Source of the DNA: an uncultured Anaerolineae bacterium
GTDB lineage: Bacteria > Chloroflexota > Anaerolineae > Aggregatilineales > Phototrophicaceae
DNA: 64,000 nucleotides
Direction: 5' to 3'
NCBI GenBank assembly: GCA_938022205.1
Contig: CALIEB010000030.1
Span: forward strand, 1-64,000
Position 1 is the stretch's first letter. Each line of letters opens with the position of its first letter. A program made the position numbers and the translations under genes. Below the pieces are notes generated by a model, which did not search any database, was not told the origin of the DNA, and worked only from the letters and a program-made list of their open reading frames with translations. Positions 44,480 to 52,509 of this stretch are shown in pieces.

Positions 44480-45478
44480 TTAGGTGTTGACACGCTCAGC
44501 GAAAATGATAATGCGCTTGGTGTTAACTTGGTAGGGATAACAGGAAATCAACGTGGCGGCGGCGTAACCGCGCGGCTGCATCACATGCACCGCGTCAGGC
44601 TCGACAACCTCCGAGCCCGTCACCACGTAGGTGTAAATTTGAGTTTGGGTCTGAATTTGAAAGTACATGCCCGGCTTAAGGCGGTCAAGATGGCGGAAAA
44701 TCTCGCCGTAGATGTCGTTGTGCGCCGCCAACACGATGTTGGCATCGGGGTCGGCGGGCGTTGCGCCGTTGGGCAGCTGCCCCACACCGAGCTTAAGTGC
44801 CTCCCAGTCCACGCCCTGCACAATCGGCTGGTCTACGTTGATGTCCGGAATAATCAGCCGCAGCGGGGTTTGCGGCAAGATAGGCGGACGCGAAATCTCA
44901 GGCGGCAGGAAAATTTGGTCGCGCAGCTGGGCGCGCAAGTGCTGCGGGATTTCATCAAAGTTAAACTGCCCACCGCCGGCTTGGTTGGGCGGCGTATGCC
45001 CGCCGGGCAGCACAATGTTGGCGATGTTGAGCGTGGGCGTGGGCGCAATCGTCGGCACTGAAGCGCGCATCTGCTGTTCGGCGAGCTGTTGCGCCTGCGC
45101 CGTCTCGCGCTGCAGCGTGTCAATGCCGCTCAGCATCATCACGCCAATCACCACCAGCCCGACCACCGCGACCATCTCGACCAGCAACAGGAAACGGTCA
45201 AGGAACTTTTGCCACAGGCTATCGTCATCGCTCTTGCGCTTGCGTGCTACTGTCGGCGCGTCCTCATCCTCAAACTGAGGTGCTGCGCCTGTCGAAGCAG
45301 GGCGCGTTACCTTAGGCGCAGGGGACTGCGACGAGCGCACGGCTGCCTCTACGTCAATCACCCGCCCACCCTGTTTCATCTTCTGCAAGCGTTCTTGTCG
45401 CGCTTGTCGCTTCTTAATCGCTAAAATGCGCTCAAGCTCTTCAATCGAAAGCTCATCAACGCTGCGTTTGTCAGGCAT
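44480..45478 (-). CDS. Sortase (class D/E-like)
   Basis: 332 residues. A charged cytoplasmic N-terminus (about 1-95) is followed by one membrane helix (LLLVEMVAVVGLVVIGVMML, about 97-116) and a linker. The C-terminal sortase beta barrel carries catalytic H253 (AAHNDIYG), C313 (TLISCYP) and R322 (NTKR). It cleaves a sorting signal and transfers the protein to a surface amine. No LPXTG-like substrate is encoded in the window. The long N-terminal cytoplasmic tail is unusual. Class D/E is favoured by TLISCYP and the lone operon setting. Confidence 0.9.
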   Translation of the reverse strand: MPDKRSVDELSIEELERILAIKKRQARQERLQKMKQGGRVIDVEAAVRSSQSPAPKVTRPASTGAAPQFEDEDAPTVARKRKSDDDSLWQKFLDRFLLLVEMVAVVGLVVIGVMMLSGIDTLQRETAQAQQLAEQQMRASVPTIAPTPTLNIANIVLPGGHTPPNQAGGGQFNFDEIPQHLRAQLRDQIFLPPEISRPPILPQTPLRLIIPDINVDQPIVQGVDWEALKLGVGQLPNGATPADPDANIVLAAHNDIYGEIFRHLDRLKPGMYFQIQTQTQIYTYVVTGSEVVEPDAVHVMQPRGYAAATLISCYPYQVNTKRIIIFAERVNT

Positions 45479-45723
45479 TCTTTATCCCTTGCGTGTTTCC
45501 TGCAAAAACAGTTTATACTAGGAAACGAACGCAGCGCAATACCCTCCCCCTGCGCCTCTCGCAGCGAGAGGGTTTGCCGCAGCGTAGGAAAAGGCATAAG
45601 CACGGCAAAATGGTGAGGAAACAGCACGATGGCCCTGCACCATCTTAATGCCGTAACTTTTTTTAAGGGGCAGCGGTAGTGTGAATAAGCACGCACGCTA
45701 GCCTCCGCCCCACGCTGAGGAGC

Positions 45724-46308
45724 ATGCCGTTGGAACGCGCTGAGGAACAACGCCTCATTCATCGCGCAAAGGGTGGTGACAGCGAAGCGTTTGCAGCCTT
45801 GTACGAGGCAAACGTGCAGTCCATCTTTCGCTACGTCGTGGTCAGAGTTAGCGACATACACGTTGCGGAGGACTTAACAGGGGATGTGTTCATGCGTGCG
45901 CTGCGCAGCATGCCTAGCTACAACGACGAAGGCACGCCCTTCCTCGCGTGGCTGTACCGCATTGCCCACGCTCGCGTCGTCGATTACTATCGCAAGCAGG
46001 GGCGTACGCCTGCCCAGCTTGACCTCGACTCGCAGTCGATAGCGATAAGCAGCGACCTTGACGCACCCATCCTGCACAGCGAATTGCAGCGCGTGATGCA
46101 AAGCGCGCTGGCAACGCTGACCAACGAGCAGCAGCAGGTGATTGTGCTGCGCTTTGTGGAAGGGCATCGGCTGGAAGAAACGGCACAGCTCATGGGCAAG
46201 AACGTCAACGCTATCAAGGCACTGCAGCACCGCGCCCTGCGCGCTCTCTCCCAAAGGTTAGCACGCTATTCTATCGACCTTGAAAGTTTTTTAACAGGAC
46301 TATCGTGA
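45724..46308 (+). CDS. ECF-subfamily RNA polymerase sigma factor
   Basis: 194 residues. Region 2 (EAFAALYEANVQSIFRYVV ... AEDLTGDVFMRALRSM ... FLAWLYRIAHARVVDYYRK) and region 4 (LATLTNEQQQVIVLRFVEGHRLEETAQLMGKNVNAIKALQHRALRAL, recognised at about 128-175) are both clear. ATG 45724 has a GAGGAG only 1 nt away; TTG 45730 would have ideal 7-nt spacing, so the true start could be TTG. Its stop overlaps the GTG of the next gene (GTGA), which is probably its membrane anti-sigma partner. Confidence 0.93.
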   Translation: MPLERAEEQRLIHRAKGGDSEAFAALYEANVQSIFRYVVVRVSDIHVAEDLTGDVFMRALRSMPSYNDEGTPFLAWLYRIAHARVVDYYRKQGRTPAQLDLDSQSIAISSDLDAPILHSELQRVMQSALATLTNEQQQVIVLRFVEGHRLEETAQLMGKNVNAIKALQHRALRALSQRLARYSIDLESFLTGLS

Positions 46309-47447
46309 CACAAGACACGCCACCAACCACTTTCGAAGAAATTCTCGCCGAGTGCCTCACCGCACTCGAGCGCGGCGAGATGTCGCTCTCGGCGTGTCTG
46401 GCGCATTACCCCGAACACGCCGACGCGCTTAAGCCACTGCTGCTCGCGGCGGAGTTAGCGCGACGCGCCGAGCTACCGACCATGAGTGCCGAAGCCGTGC
46501 GGCGCACGGGCGAGATGCTGCGCTTGCAGGCGCGCCGCGCGCCAAAGCGTGCGCTCCGCCCGCGTTTTTGGGCGGGCATGAGCCGTCTTGCGGCGGGACT
46601 GCTGCTGGTGCTGTTCGTCGGCTTGGCGGGAACGGGCGGCGTGGTGGCTGCCAGCGCGCAGAGCATGCCCAACGAGCCGCTCTACGAGGTCAAGCTGGCG
46701 TGGGAGCGCGTGATTGTCTTTTTCGCCGAGCTGCTCAACATGGCGGATGAGGTTTGGCTGCACTTGGCGAAAGTGCGCCTAGAAGAGATGGCGTATCTGC
46801 AGTCGCAGGGCTTGCTCACGCCCGAGCAGTTAGCTGCCCTACAAGCGGCGGTAGAAGCGGCGCAGCGGCACGCTAGCAGCGGCACGCAAGCGCGCCTTGA
46901 GGCGTTCATGGTGACGCTGAAAGCGCACATGGACGCATTCCCGCCGCTGATAAAAGCCAGCGCGCCCTACCAAGCCCTCTTGGTGCGCGTGGAAGGCACG
47001 CCGACACCGATGCCTGTGCTGTCCAGCCTTACGCCCACGCCTACCGACACACCGACCAGCGTGCCTAGCCCTACGCCACCAGAACCGACGCAGACCAGCA
47101 CCCCGACGCAGACCGCTAGCCCGACCATAACCGCCAGCGCGACCAACACGCCGCGCTTCCCGCCCACACCGACGCGCACGCCGACCGACGCGCCGCTGCA
47201 CATCCCTTCGTCCACGCCGACGTGGACAGCTTCGCCTACGCTGACGTGGACACCGCTGCCGATGCTTGGCTTGCAAGTGACGTTCACGCCTTCGCCGACA
47301 TTCACACAAAGCAACGTGAGACCGCTGCCCGCTGCGACCGCCACGCCTAGCAAAAGCTCAGAATCGCCGTTCGTGCGCGAGACGCTACAAGCCGCCTTTA
47401 TGACGCAGACCGCCGAAGCACAAGCCACGCAAGAAGTAAGTCCTTAG
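46305..47447 (+). CDS. DUF5667-type membrane protein, putative anti-sigma partner
   Basis: 380 residues. A cytoplasmic N-terminus (EILAECLTALERGEMSLSACLAHYPEHADALKPLL, about 12-46) resembles the anti-sigma-type helix bundle. One membrane helix (about 92-114) comes next, then the DUF5667-like segment MPNEPLYEVKLAWERV (about 120-135). Finally a long Thr/Pro/Ser-rich tail (235-345) has repeated TPTxTPT blocks and is extracytoplasmic and disordered. Start is GTG 46305, overlapping the sigma gene by 4 nt. Anti-sigma role inferred from coupling and topology. Confidence 0.82.
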   Translation: MTQDTPPTTFEEILAECLTALERGEMSLSACLAHYPEHADALKPLLLAAELARRAELPTMSAEAVRRTGEMLRLQARRAPKRALRPRFWAGMSRLAAGLLLVLFVGLAGTGGVVAASAQSMPNEPLYEVKLAWERVIVFFAELLNMADEVWLHLAKVRLEEMAYLQSQGLLTPEQLAALQAAVEAAQRHASSGTQARLEAFMVTLKAHMDAFPPLIKASAPYQALLVRVEGTPTPMPVLSSLTPTPTDTPTSVPSPTPPEPTQTSTPTQTASPTITASATNTPRFPPTPTRTPTDAPLHIPSSTPTWTASPTLTWTPLPMLGLQVTFTPSPTFTQSNVRPLPAATATPSKSSESPFVRETLQAAFMTQTAEAQATQEVSP

Positions 47448-48229
47448 TACACGTCGTGACGCACGTCGCGCAAAGCGGGCAACTGCTTGCGCACGTCGTC
47501 GATGAGGTCAAGGTCGATTTCGCCCGTCAGCAGCTGCGGCTCTTCGCCCGCGCTGACGACAACGCGCCCCCAAGGGTCGACAATCATCGAATTGCCCGCG
47601 TAAACCGTGCCGTTGATGTCACCCGCCGCGTTGCACGCCACGACAAAACACTGGTTTTCGATGGCGCGCGCCACCAGCAGCGTGCGCCAATGTTCAACGC
47701 GCGTCAGGGGCCATTCCGCAGGCAAGATGATGAGCTTGGCGTTTTGTTCCAGCGCGTACTTGCGGAACAGCTCGGGAAAGCGCAGGTCGTAGCAAATCGC
47801 CAAGGCAGTCACGCCCCAAGGCATGTCCACCGCCACCGGCGACGCGCCAGGCTGCAGGTATTTGTCCTCTTCCATTAGCCCGAACAGGTGTATCTTGCGG
47901 TAAACGCCCATCATGCGCCCGTTAGGGGCGAAAATCGGCGCGCTGTTAGCAACTTCTAGCCCACGCTTCTCTAGGGTGCTGCCCACAATGGTGAGCTTGT
48001 ACTGCGTTGCCCACGTTGAAAGCTGGGCAAAGATGCCTTGATTGAGTTCGCTGGCAAAGGTTTTGGCGTTGTCGACCGCCATCCCCGTCGACCACAGCTC
48101 GGGCAAAACGACAATGTGCGAGCGGCGCGCCGCTGCTTCGGCGATGAGCTTTTCCGCCTGCGCGACATTGCGCTTGACATCACCATAAAAGATGCGCATC
48201 TGTGCGAGAGTAATGTTTAACTTGGGCAT
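47444..48229 (-). CDS. Carbon-nitrogen hydrolase (nitrilase superfamily, omega-amidase-like)
   Basis: 261 residues with the full Glu-Lys-Cys triad: E44 (LPELW), K112 (YRKIHLF) and C146 (ICYDLRFPE). The sequence around CYDLRFPELFRK is typical of the omega-amidase/YafV-MtnU group, which hydrolyses amides such as 2-oxoglutaramate or damaged glutathione-related amides. The substrate is not certain. Last gene of the SDR-HAD-kinase-like-nitrilase operon; its stop overlaps the DUF5667 gene by TTAG. Confidence 0.92.
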   Translation of the reverse strand: MPKLNITLAQMRIFYGDVKRNVAQAEKLIAEAAARRSHIVVLPELWSTGMAVDNAKTFASELNQGIFAQLSTWATQYKLTIVGSTLEKRGLEVANSAPIFAPNGRMMGVYRKIHLFGLMEEDKYLQPGASPVAVDMPWGVTALAICYDLRFPELFRKYALEQNAKLIILPAEWPLTRVEHWRTLLVARAIENQCFVVACNAAGDINGTVYAGNSMIVDPWGRVVVSAGEEPQLLTGEIDLDLIDDVRKQLPALRDVRHDVY

Positions 48230-48269
48230 GTTGTTTCGCTCCTTTGCTTATCTGGTTGATAGGGACGCG

Positions 48270-48812
48270 CTAGCCACGCACCACGGCAACCGTCTGCCAC
48301 CACGCGACGAGCCGCTCAATAATCTCGCGTTCGCTGTTATCGGTCACGTCAAACCGTTCGACACCGTCTAGCTGGAATACCGCACTCTCGCGGCGCAGCA
48401 AGCTCAGCACCTCACCGCGCATGGCAGGGTCATGATAGCGCGCGCCAAGCGTGATGTGCGACCGCTGCAAGAGCGCGTCAAGACGCGCTGTGAGGCATGC
48501 CGTGAAGCCCGTGCGCATGATGCTTTGCCGCCGTTCGCTGCTGACAAGCGTCGTGGCGTTAACGCGAATGACCGCGCCGCGCCGCAGCACCAGCCCATCC
48601 ATCACGTCGTTCTCTATGACGGCAACGCGGCGTTCACCGAACTTCTCGCGCACGCTTTCGAGGTCTTTGTCCAACAGATGCTCCACTTGCTCGCGCACGT
48701 CGACGAACGTCATGTTTAAGCGTTCGGCAATGCCACGCCCGACACGCGGCTTGTTCAGCTCGCTGTAGCCGCTCAGGATAAGGTTAAGGTCACGCGCGAG
48801 AGAGATGTTCAT
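48270..48812 (-). CDS. Shikimate kinase-like protein with a degenerate P-loop
   Basis: 180 residues. The order resembles AroK: an N-terminal strand, P-loop position, VGRGIAERLNMTFVDV, EHLLDKDLESVREKFGERRVAVIENDVMD (seen at about 44-72), and a final helix. The P-loop GxxGxGKST reads G15-YSELN-K21-P: glycines are lost and the Ser/Thr is Pro, so ATP binding should be poor. The substrate-binding FR and GGG motifs are also replaced. Likely a non-catalytic relative. Three nt downstream of the HAD gene. Confidence 0.72.
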   Translation of the reverse strand: MNISLARDLNLILSGYSELNKPRVGRGIAERLNMTFVDVREQVEHLLDKDLESVREKFGERRVAVIENDVMDGLVLRRGAVIRVNATTLVSSERRQSIMRTGFTACLTARLDALLQRSHITLGARYHDPAMRGEVLSLLRRESAVFQLDGVERFDVTDNSEREIIERLVAWWQTVAVVRG

Positions 48813-48815
48813 CGC

Positions 48816-49598
48816 TTACCCACGCCAGCCGAAAAACCAATCGTCAAGGTGCTTGAGCAGGTCGCGCATGTCGTAGATAATCGCGTCAGGCACAATCAAC
48901 CCGCTGATAAGCGGCGGCTGATTGTCCCCTTTAAGCCGCAGCACGCCGCGCATGCCCAAGCCTTGCGCGCCCGCAATGTCTGCCACTGGATTATCACCGA
49001 CAAAGACCGCCTCTTGAGGGGTCACGCTCAGCGCGTCTAGCACGCCCTGAAAGGCGCGTGGGTGCGGCTTGAGATAGCCCGCGTCGGCGGCAGAAACACG
49101 GCTGCCTGCCTCTGGGAAGTAGTGCAGCAGCCCATACTGCGCCAGCTCGACATCGCGCACCCACATCGGCTGGTGGGCATTGGTGACGATGCCCGTCTTG
49201 ATGCCGTGCGCGTTGAGTGTCTCAAGCACTTGCGGGACTTCGGGGAAGGCGTGAACGCCGCGCACCGCCCCCCAATTGTAGGCGCGCAAACACGCCTCAA
49301 GGGTGGGGGCATCGGTGACGGGATAGCCAAAGTTGGTCAAGGTCTCGGCGATGATTTTGCCGAGCTGTGGGGCGCGCAAGGTGCTGCGTGCGCTCATCCA
49401 CGCCTCGCGCAGCCGCCGCCCGTAGTGTTCGCTAAACGTGGCTAAGTCCGCCGAAAGTTTGCCGCCCACTTCTTGAACATGGCGATACAGGCTGGCAAGG
49501 TGGCGCGCCTCCACGTCCTGCCAGCTTTCGCTCATGTCACCCCAATCGACCAGCGTGTCGTCGAGGTCAAATAAGACGGCTTTTAGCTGCACGCTCAT
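48816..49598 (-). CDS. HAD-superfamily hydrolase
   Basis: 260 residues. Motif I FDLDDTLVDW (nucleophile and acid Asp), motif II TNAH (Thr), motif III KPHPRAF (Lys) and motif IV VGDNPVADIAGA (Asp pair). The helical cap between motifs I and II (about 18-110) is of type C1. A phosphatase acting on a small metabolite is expected. I chose ATG 49598, which overlaps the SDR stop (ATGA). A longer frame would overlap that gene more and has no ribosome site. Confidence 0.92.
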   Translation of the reverse strand: MSVQLKAVLFDLDDTLVDWGDMSESWQDVEARHLASLYRHVQEVGGKLSADLATFSEHYGRRLREAWMSARSTLRAPQLGKIIAETLTNFGYPVTDAPTLEACLRAYNWGAVRGVHAFPEVPQVLETLNAHGIKTGIVTNAHQPMWVRDVELAQYGLLHYFPEAGSRVSAADAGYLKPHPRAFQGVLDALSVTPQEAVFVGDNPVADIAGAQGLGMRGVLRLKGDNQPPLISGLIVPDAIIYDMRDLLKHLDDWFFGWRG

Positions 49599-50599
49599 GC
49601 CAACGTCAGAGCCTTCTCCTCGCGGGCGGGTTGGTCGGTGGACGCGCCTTCGGCACGCCACTGCATCAGCATGCGCTCAATGCCCGCCGCCAGCGTGGCG
49701 TAAGTGGGCTGCCAGCCCAGCTCTGCCTTCGCACGGGCATTGCTAGCGCGGAAGGATTGCGCGAGCAGCGTGTTTTGCGTTTCGCTCAGCGTGAAGGTTT
49801 GCAGCAGTGAAGGCACGCGCAGCGGCTGCCCCACGCCCAGCCCGTTCGCCAGCGCGTCGACAAAGCCGTCGAGCGTTGTCGGCGCGTCGTCAACGATGTT
49901 GTACACGCGGCTGGCGGGTTCGTCCGCGCGGGTGATGAGCGCGATTAACGCCTCGACGGCATCCTCAAGCTGCACGAAGCTGGCGAAGCCCTTGCCCTGC
50001 GGCAGGATTTTGCCCGTGCGCAGCATGTTCGCCAGCGCGTCTAGCGCGGGGTTGTGACCGCCGTACAAGTAGCCTAAACGCAACACATAGGCGGGCAGTT
50101 GCGCCTTAAGGATCGCCTTCTCGGCTTTGATTGCCGCCTTGTAGAAGTCATTGACAGGCGAGGTCGGCGTGTCTTCATCCGCTGTCGCGCCTTCGGTGTC
50201 ACCATAGAGAAAGGCAAAGCTGGTGTAAATGACGCGCTTTACGCCCACGCTCTTCGCCGCTTCTAACAACGCCTCGCCGTTCAACACGTCGCGGTGTCCC
50301 GTCCAGTCCACAGGCGTAAAAGGCAGCACGTTCAAGGCTTGCGATGCCAGATGCACCACGACATCCGCCCGCGCCATCTTCAGCACGCTGCGGATTTCGC
50401 CCGCGCGCACAAGGCTAGGAAAAACCGGCACGCCGCCGTCCGCACGCACCAGCACCGCGCCCGCCGTGCCGCTGCGCACCGCGCCCGTCACGCGGCAACC
50501 GCGCCGCACCAACGCTCGCACCAACGCCCGCCCGATGCTAGTCTCCGCGCCTGTTACGAACACACTCAAAGGCTTTGCTGTCGTTGTTTCTTCAGTCAT
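49595..50599 (-). CDS. NAD(P)-dependent epimerase/dehydratase (extended SDR)
   Basis: 334 residues, Rossmann fold. The dinucleotide motif is TGAETSIGRAL (a TGxxGxxG variant with T in the middle glycine position). YxxxK is FYKAAIKAEKA, with an upstream IYTSFAFLYGD. The NAD-binding core is followed by a substrate domain with GKILPQGKGFASFVQLEDAVEAL. Sugar-nucleotide epimerase or a related reductase is likely; substrate unknown. First gene of the four-gene operon. A CATAAT -10-like site lies near 50640. Confidence 0.85.
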   Translation of the reverse strand: MTEETTTAKPLSVFVTGAETSIGRALVRALVRRGCRVTGAVRSGTAGAVLVRADGGVPVFPSLVRAGEIRSVLKMARADVVVHLASQALNVLPFTPVDWTGHRDVLNGEALLEAAKSVGVKRVIYTSFAFLYGDTEGATADEDTPTSPVNDFYKAAIKAEKAILKAQLPAYVLRLGYLYGGHNPALDALANMLRTGKILPQGKGFASFVQLEDAVEALIALITRADEPASRVYNIVDDAPTTLDGFVDALANGLGVGQPLRVPSLLQTFTLSETQNTLLAQSFRASNARAKAELGWQPTYATLAAGIERMLMQWRAEGASTDQPAREEKALTLA

Positions 50600-50679
50600 C
50601 TTGGTTTCTCTCTGAATTGTCTAAACAAAACGCCGTTATTATGCCATTTTTTGCGGGGGCGCGCAACGTCACACGCAAC

Positions 50680-50703
50680 AAAAAAGGCGCGGTCGCCCGC
50701 GCC
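50680..50703 (-). terminator. efp terminator
   Basis: Minus strand GGCGCGG, loop GCGA, CCGCGCC then T6 (plus A tract 50680-50685). Seven perfect pairs. Confidence 0.88.
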
Positions 50704-50719
50704 CTGCTGCTTGCCACGC

Positions 50720-51283
50720 CTATTTGTTGACGCGGGTGATATATGTGCCTTCTTCAAGGTTGACCTTAATCACATCACCCACGCTCACGAACATCGGCAC
50801 GGTGATTTCTAGACCCGTCTCAATGCGCACCTTCTTGCTCGGGTTCTGTGCGCGGTCGCCCGCCACCGCCATCTCCGCCTCAACCACCTCGTACTCAGCG
50901 GTTGCAGGCAGTTCATAGTCGATAATCTCGCCGTTAAAGCTGTTCAGCTTGAGTTCCATGTTCTCTTTGAGATAGTAGAAATCGTCGCCGAACACATCGC
51001 GGCGCAGCTGCGGCTGCTCGAAGGTCTCCAAGTCCATAAAGGTCAAGAACTCGTCGTCTGCGTACAAGAACTGCACGTTGCGCCCTTCCACGCGCACGTC
51101 TTCGACCATGTTGCCGCTCGGGAAGGTCATTTCCGACGTGCTGCCTGTGCGCAGGTTGCGCACGGTCACGCGGATGGTCGCGCCGCCCCGCCCCGTTTTG
51201 TTGTGCTTATAGTCTAGTACCTTGTAAAGCTCACCATCGCGCACAAAATTTGTGCCTTTGCGCAGTTGGTTCACGTCAATCAT
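50720..51283 (-). CDS. efp: Elongation factor P
   Basis: 187 residues, three beta-barrel domains. Domain I starts MIDVNQLRKGTNFVRDGELYKVLDYKHN, with the tip loop K29-T-G-R32-G-G. The tip residue is Arg32, not the usual Lys. EF-P relieves ribosome stalling at polyproline. Proline-rich proteins are common here (for example the C-terminal tail of the 254-residue unknown gene). No EarP-like gene is in the window, so modification status is open. Promoter TTGAGA-N16-TATAAT lies at 51324-51351. Confidence 0.96.
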   Translation of the reverse strand: MIDVNQLRKGTNFVRDGELYKVLDYKHNKTGRGGATIRVTVRNLRTGSTSEMTFPSGNMVEDVRVEGRNVQFLYADDEFLTFMDLETFEQPQLRRDVFGDDFYYLKENMELKLNSFNGEIIDYELPATAEYEVVEAEMAVAGDRAQNPSKKVRIETGLEITVPMFVSVGDVIKVNLEEGTYITRVNK

Positions 51284-51323
51284 GGGTTTTCTCTGTCCTC
51301 GTTCTCGTTAAGACCACGCCAAG

Positions 51324-51351
51324 ATTATAGCAAAAGTTTGCCAAGTCTCAA
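51324..51351 (-). promoter_or_regulatory. efp promoter
   Basis: Minus strand TTGAGA (51351-51346), 16-bp spacer, TATAAT (51329-51324) with TGC in front, making TGCTATAAT (51332-51324). Confidence 0.7.
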
Positions 51352-52403
51352 TTGCCAAGCAGTTGGCGGCGTGCCTCGACAGCCGGCGTAAAGTTCGGGT
51401 TAAACTGAATTGCCGCGTTTAAATTGGCGAGCGCGCGCTCACGTTCGCCCTTCGCCGCCCGCGCCAGCCCGCCGTAGTAGTACGTTTCTTCCACGTACTG
51501 CCCACCGCCGTCGTTGAGGTTGGCTTGCGCCAGCGCAATCATGTCGTCGTAACGTCCGACCTGATAGTAGGCTTCGAAAGGACCGAACTGATACCAGAGC
51601 ATGCGCCACGGCAGCCCGTAGTTGCGCGCTTGGTCATACGCCACCGCCGCCTCACGCGGCATGCCCAACGCTAAAAAGCTCGTCCCCATGTTAAACCAAG
51701 CGAAAGCGTCGCGCTCGTTGGCGATAGCTTGCGCCCGCGCCCGCTCCAGTGCGTTGATGGCGTTCTGCCGTTCGTCAATGTCATCGCCAAGCAGCTGCCG
51801 CAGCCGTTCGTAGCGATTGGCAGGATACAGCACGAGATAGGTGTAGTTAAAGTGCTGCCACATCTTTTCGATGTAGTCATAGCGGTAGGGCGTGTTCGCG
51901 CCGATGTAGCTATCGTGGGTGGTGAACTGGCTGGCGCGGTCGTCATAGCCGATGATGAGCAAGTAATGCCCCATCCAGCCCAACCGCTGCGGCTCAGGGT
52001 CGTAGCCCTTTTCGATGATGACGGGGAAATCGTTGGCAATCAGCCGCTTGAGCAGCTCGAGCGTGCCGTTCATGCGCACCAGCGCGAACACCGCTAGCTC
52101 AGGCACATGCTCGTTGACAAAGCGTTCCATTTGCCAAGGGCTGACGTTCTTGTCCTCGTAGTTCGGTTTCAGCCATTCAGCGGCGCGCCGCTGGTTGCTC
52201 TGGTAGCCGAAAAAAGACAGCGCGTTGGTCAACGTGGCGGGTCCGCAGTTGTTCCACGTTTGCGCCTCGTAGCGCACGTTGTTCAGGCGATAGCTTATCG
52301 GCAGCGGCTCGGGTGTGAAGGTCGGCGTGGGATCTTGGGCGAAGCCCGCCGCCGCGCTCAGCAGCACCAGCAGCAGTGCCAAGCAAAAGCGTTTTAGCGT
52401 CAT
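51348..52403 (-). CDS. Secreted C39-like peptidase with C-terminal TPR repeats
   Basis: 351 residues. Signal peptide (1-22, cleaved near FAQ) and a short Thr/Pro linker lead to a papain-like domain. The catalytic set is C53 (NNCGPATLTN), H146 (MGHYLLI) and D164 (THDSYIG), all in the order of the C39 double-glycine peptidase fold. The C-terminal half (about 225-350) contains TPR helices (AFAWFNMGTSFLALGMPREAAVAYDQA). Lone C39 domains without an ABC transporter usually act on other targets; the substrate is unknown. Confidence 0.85.
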   Translation of the reverse strand: MTLKRFCLALLLVLLSAAAGFAQDPTPTFTPEPLPISYRLNNVRYEAQTWNNCGPATLTNALSFFGYQSNQRRAAEWLKPNYEDKNVSPWQMERFVNEHVPELAVFALVRMNGTLELLKRLIANDFPVIIEKGYDPEPQRLGWMGHYLLIIGYDDRASQFTTHDSYIGANTPYRYDYIEKMWQHFNYTYLVLYPANRYERLRQLLGDDIDERQNAINALERARAQAIANERDAFAWFNMGTSFLALGMPREAAVAYDQARNYGLPWRMLWYQFGPFEAYYQVGRYDDMIALAQANLNDGGGQYVEETYYYGGLARAAKGERERALANLNAAIQFNPNFTPAVEARRQLLGN

Positions 52404-52509
52404 AGCGTCTCTCTTTGTTTTTTCATGCCTCGTCTATTCAGCATGATACACCGAAAAACGTTTGTCAACACTGCGCTTGAGGTACGCCAGCCTCACGCCA
52501 GCGCGTCTT

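Noticed and set aside
45555-45571. CCTCTCG-CAG-CGAGAGG hairpin as a terminator
   Set aside because: No U run follows and the sortase and sigma genes point away from it.
47010-47340. Repeat array in the DUF5667 gene
   Set aside because: It is a Thr/Pro-rich low-complexity coding tail, not a CRISPR or DNA repeat array.
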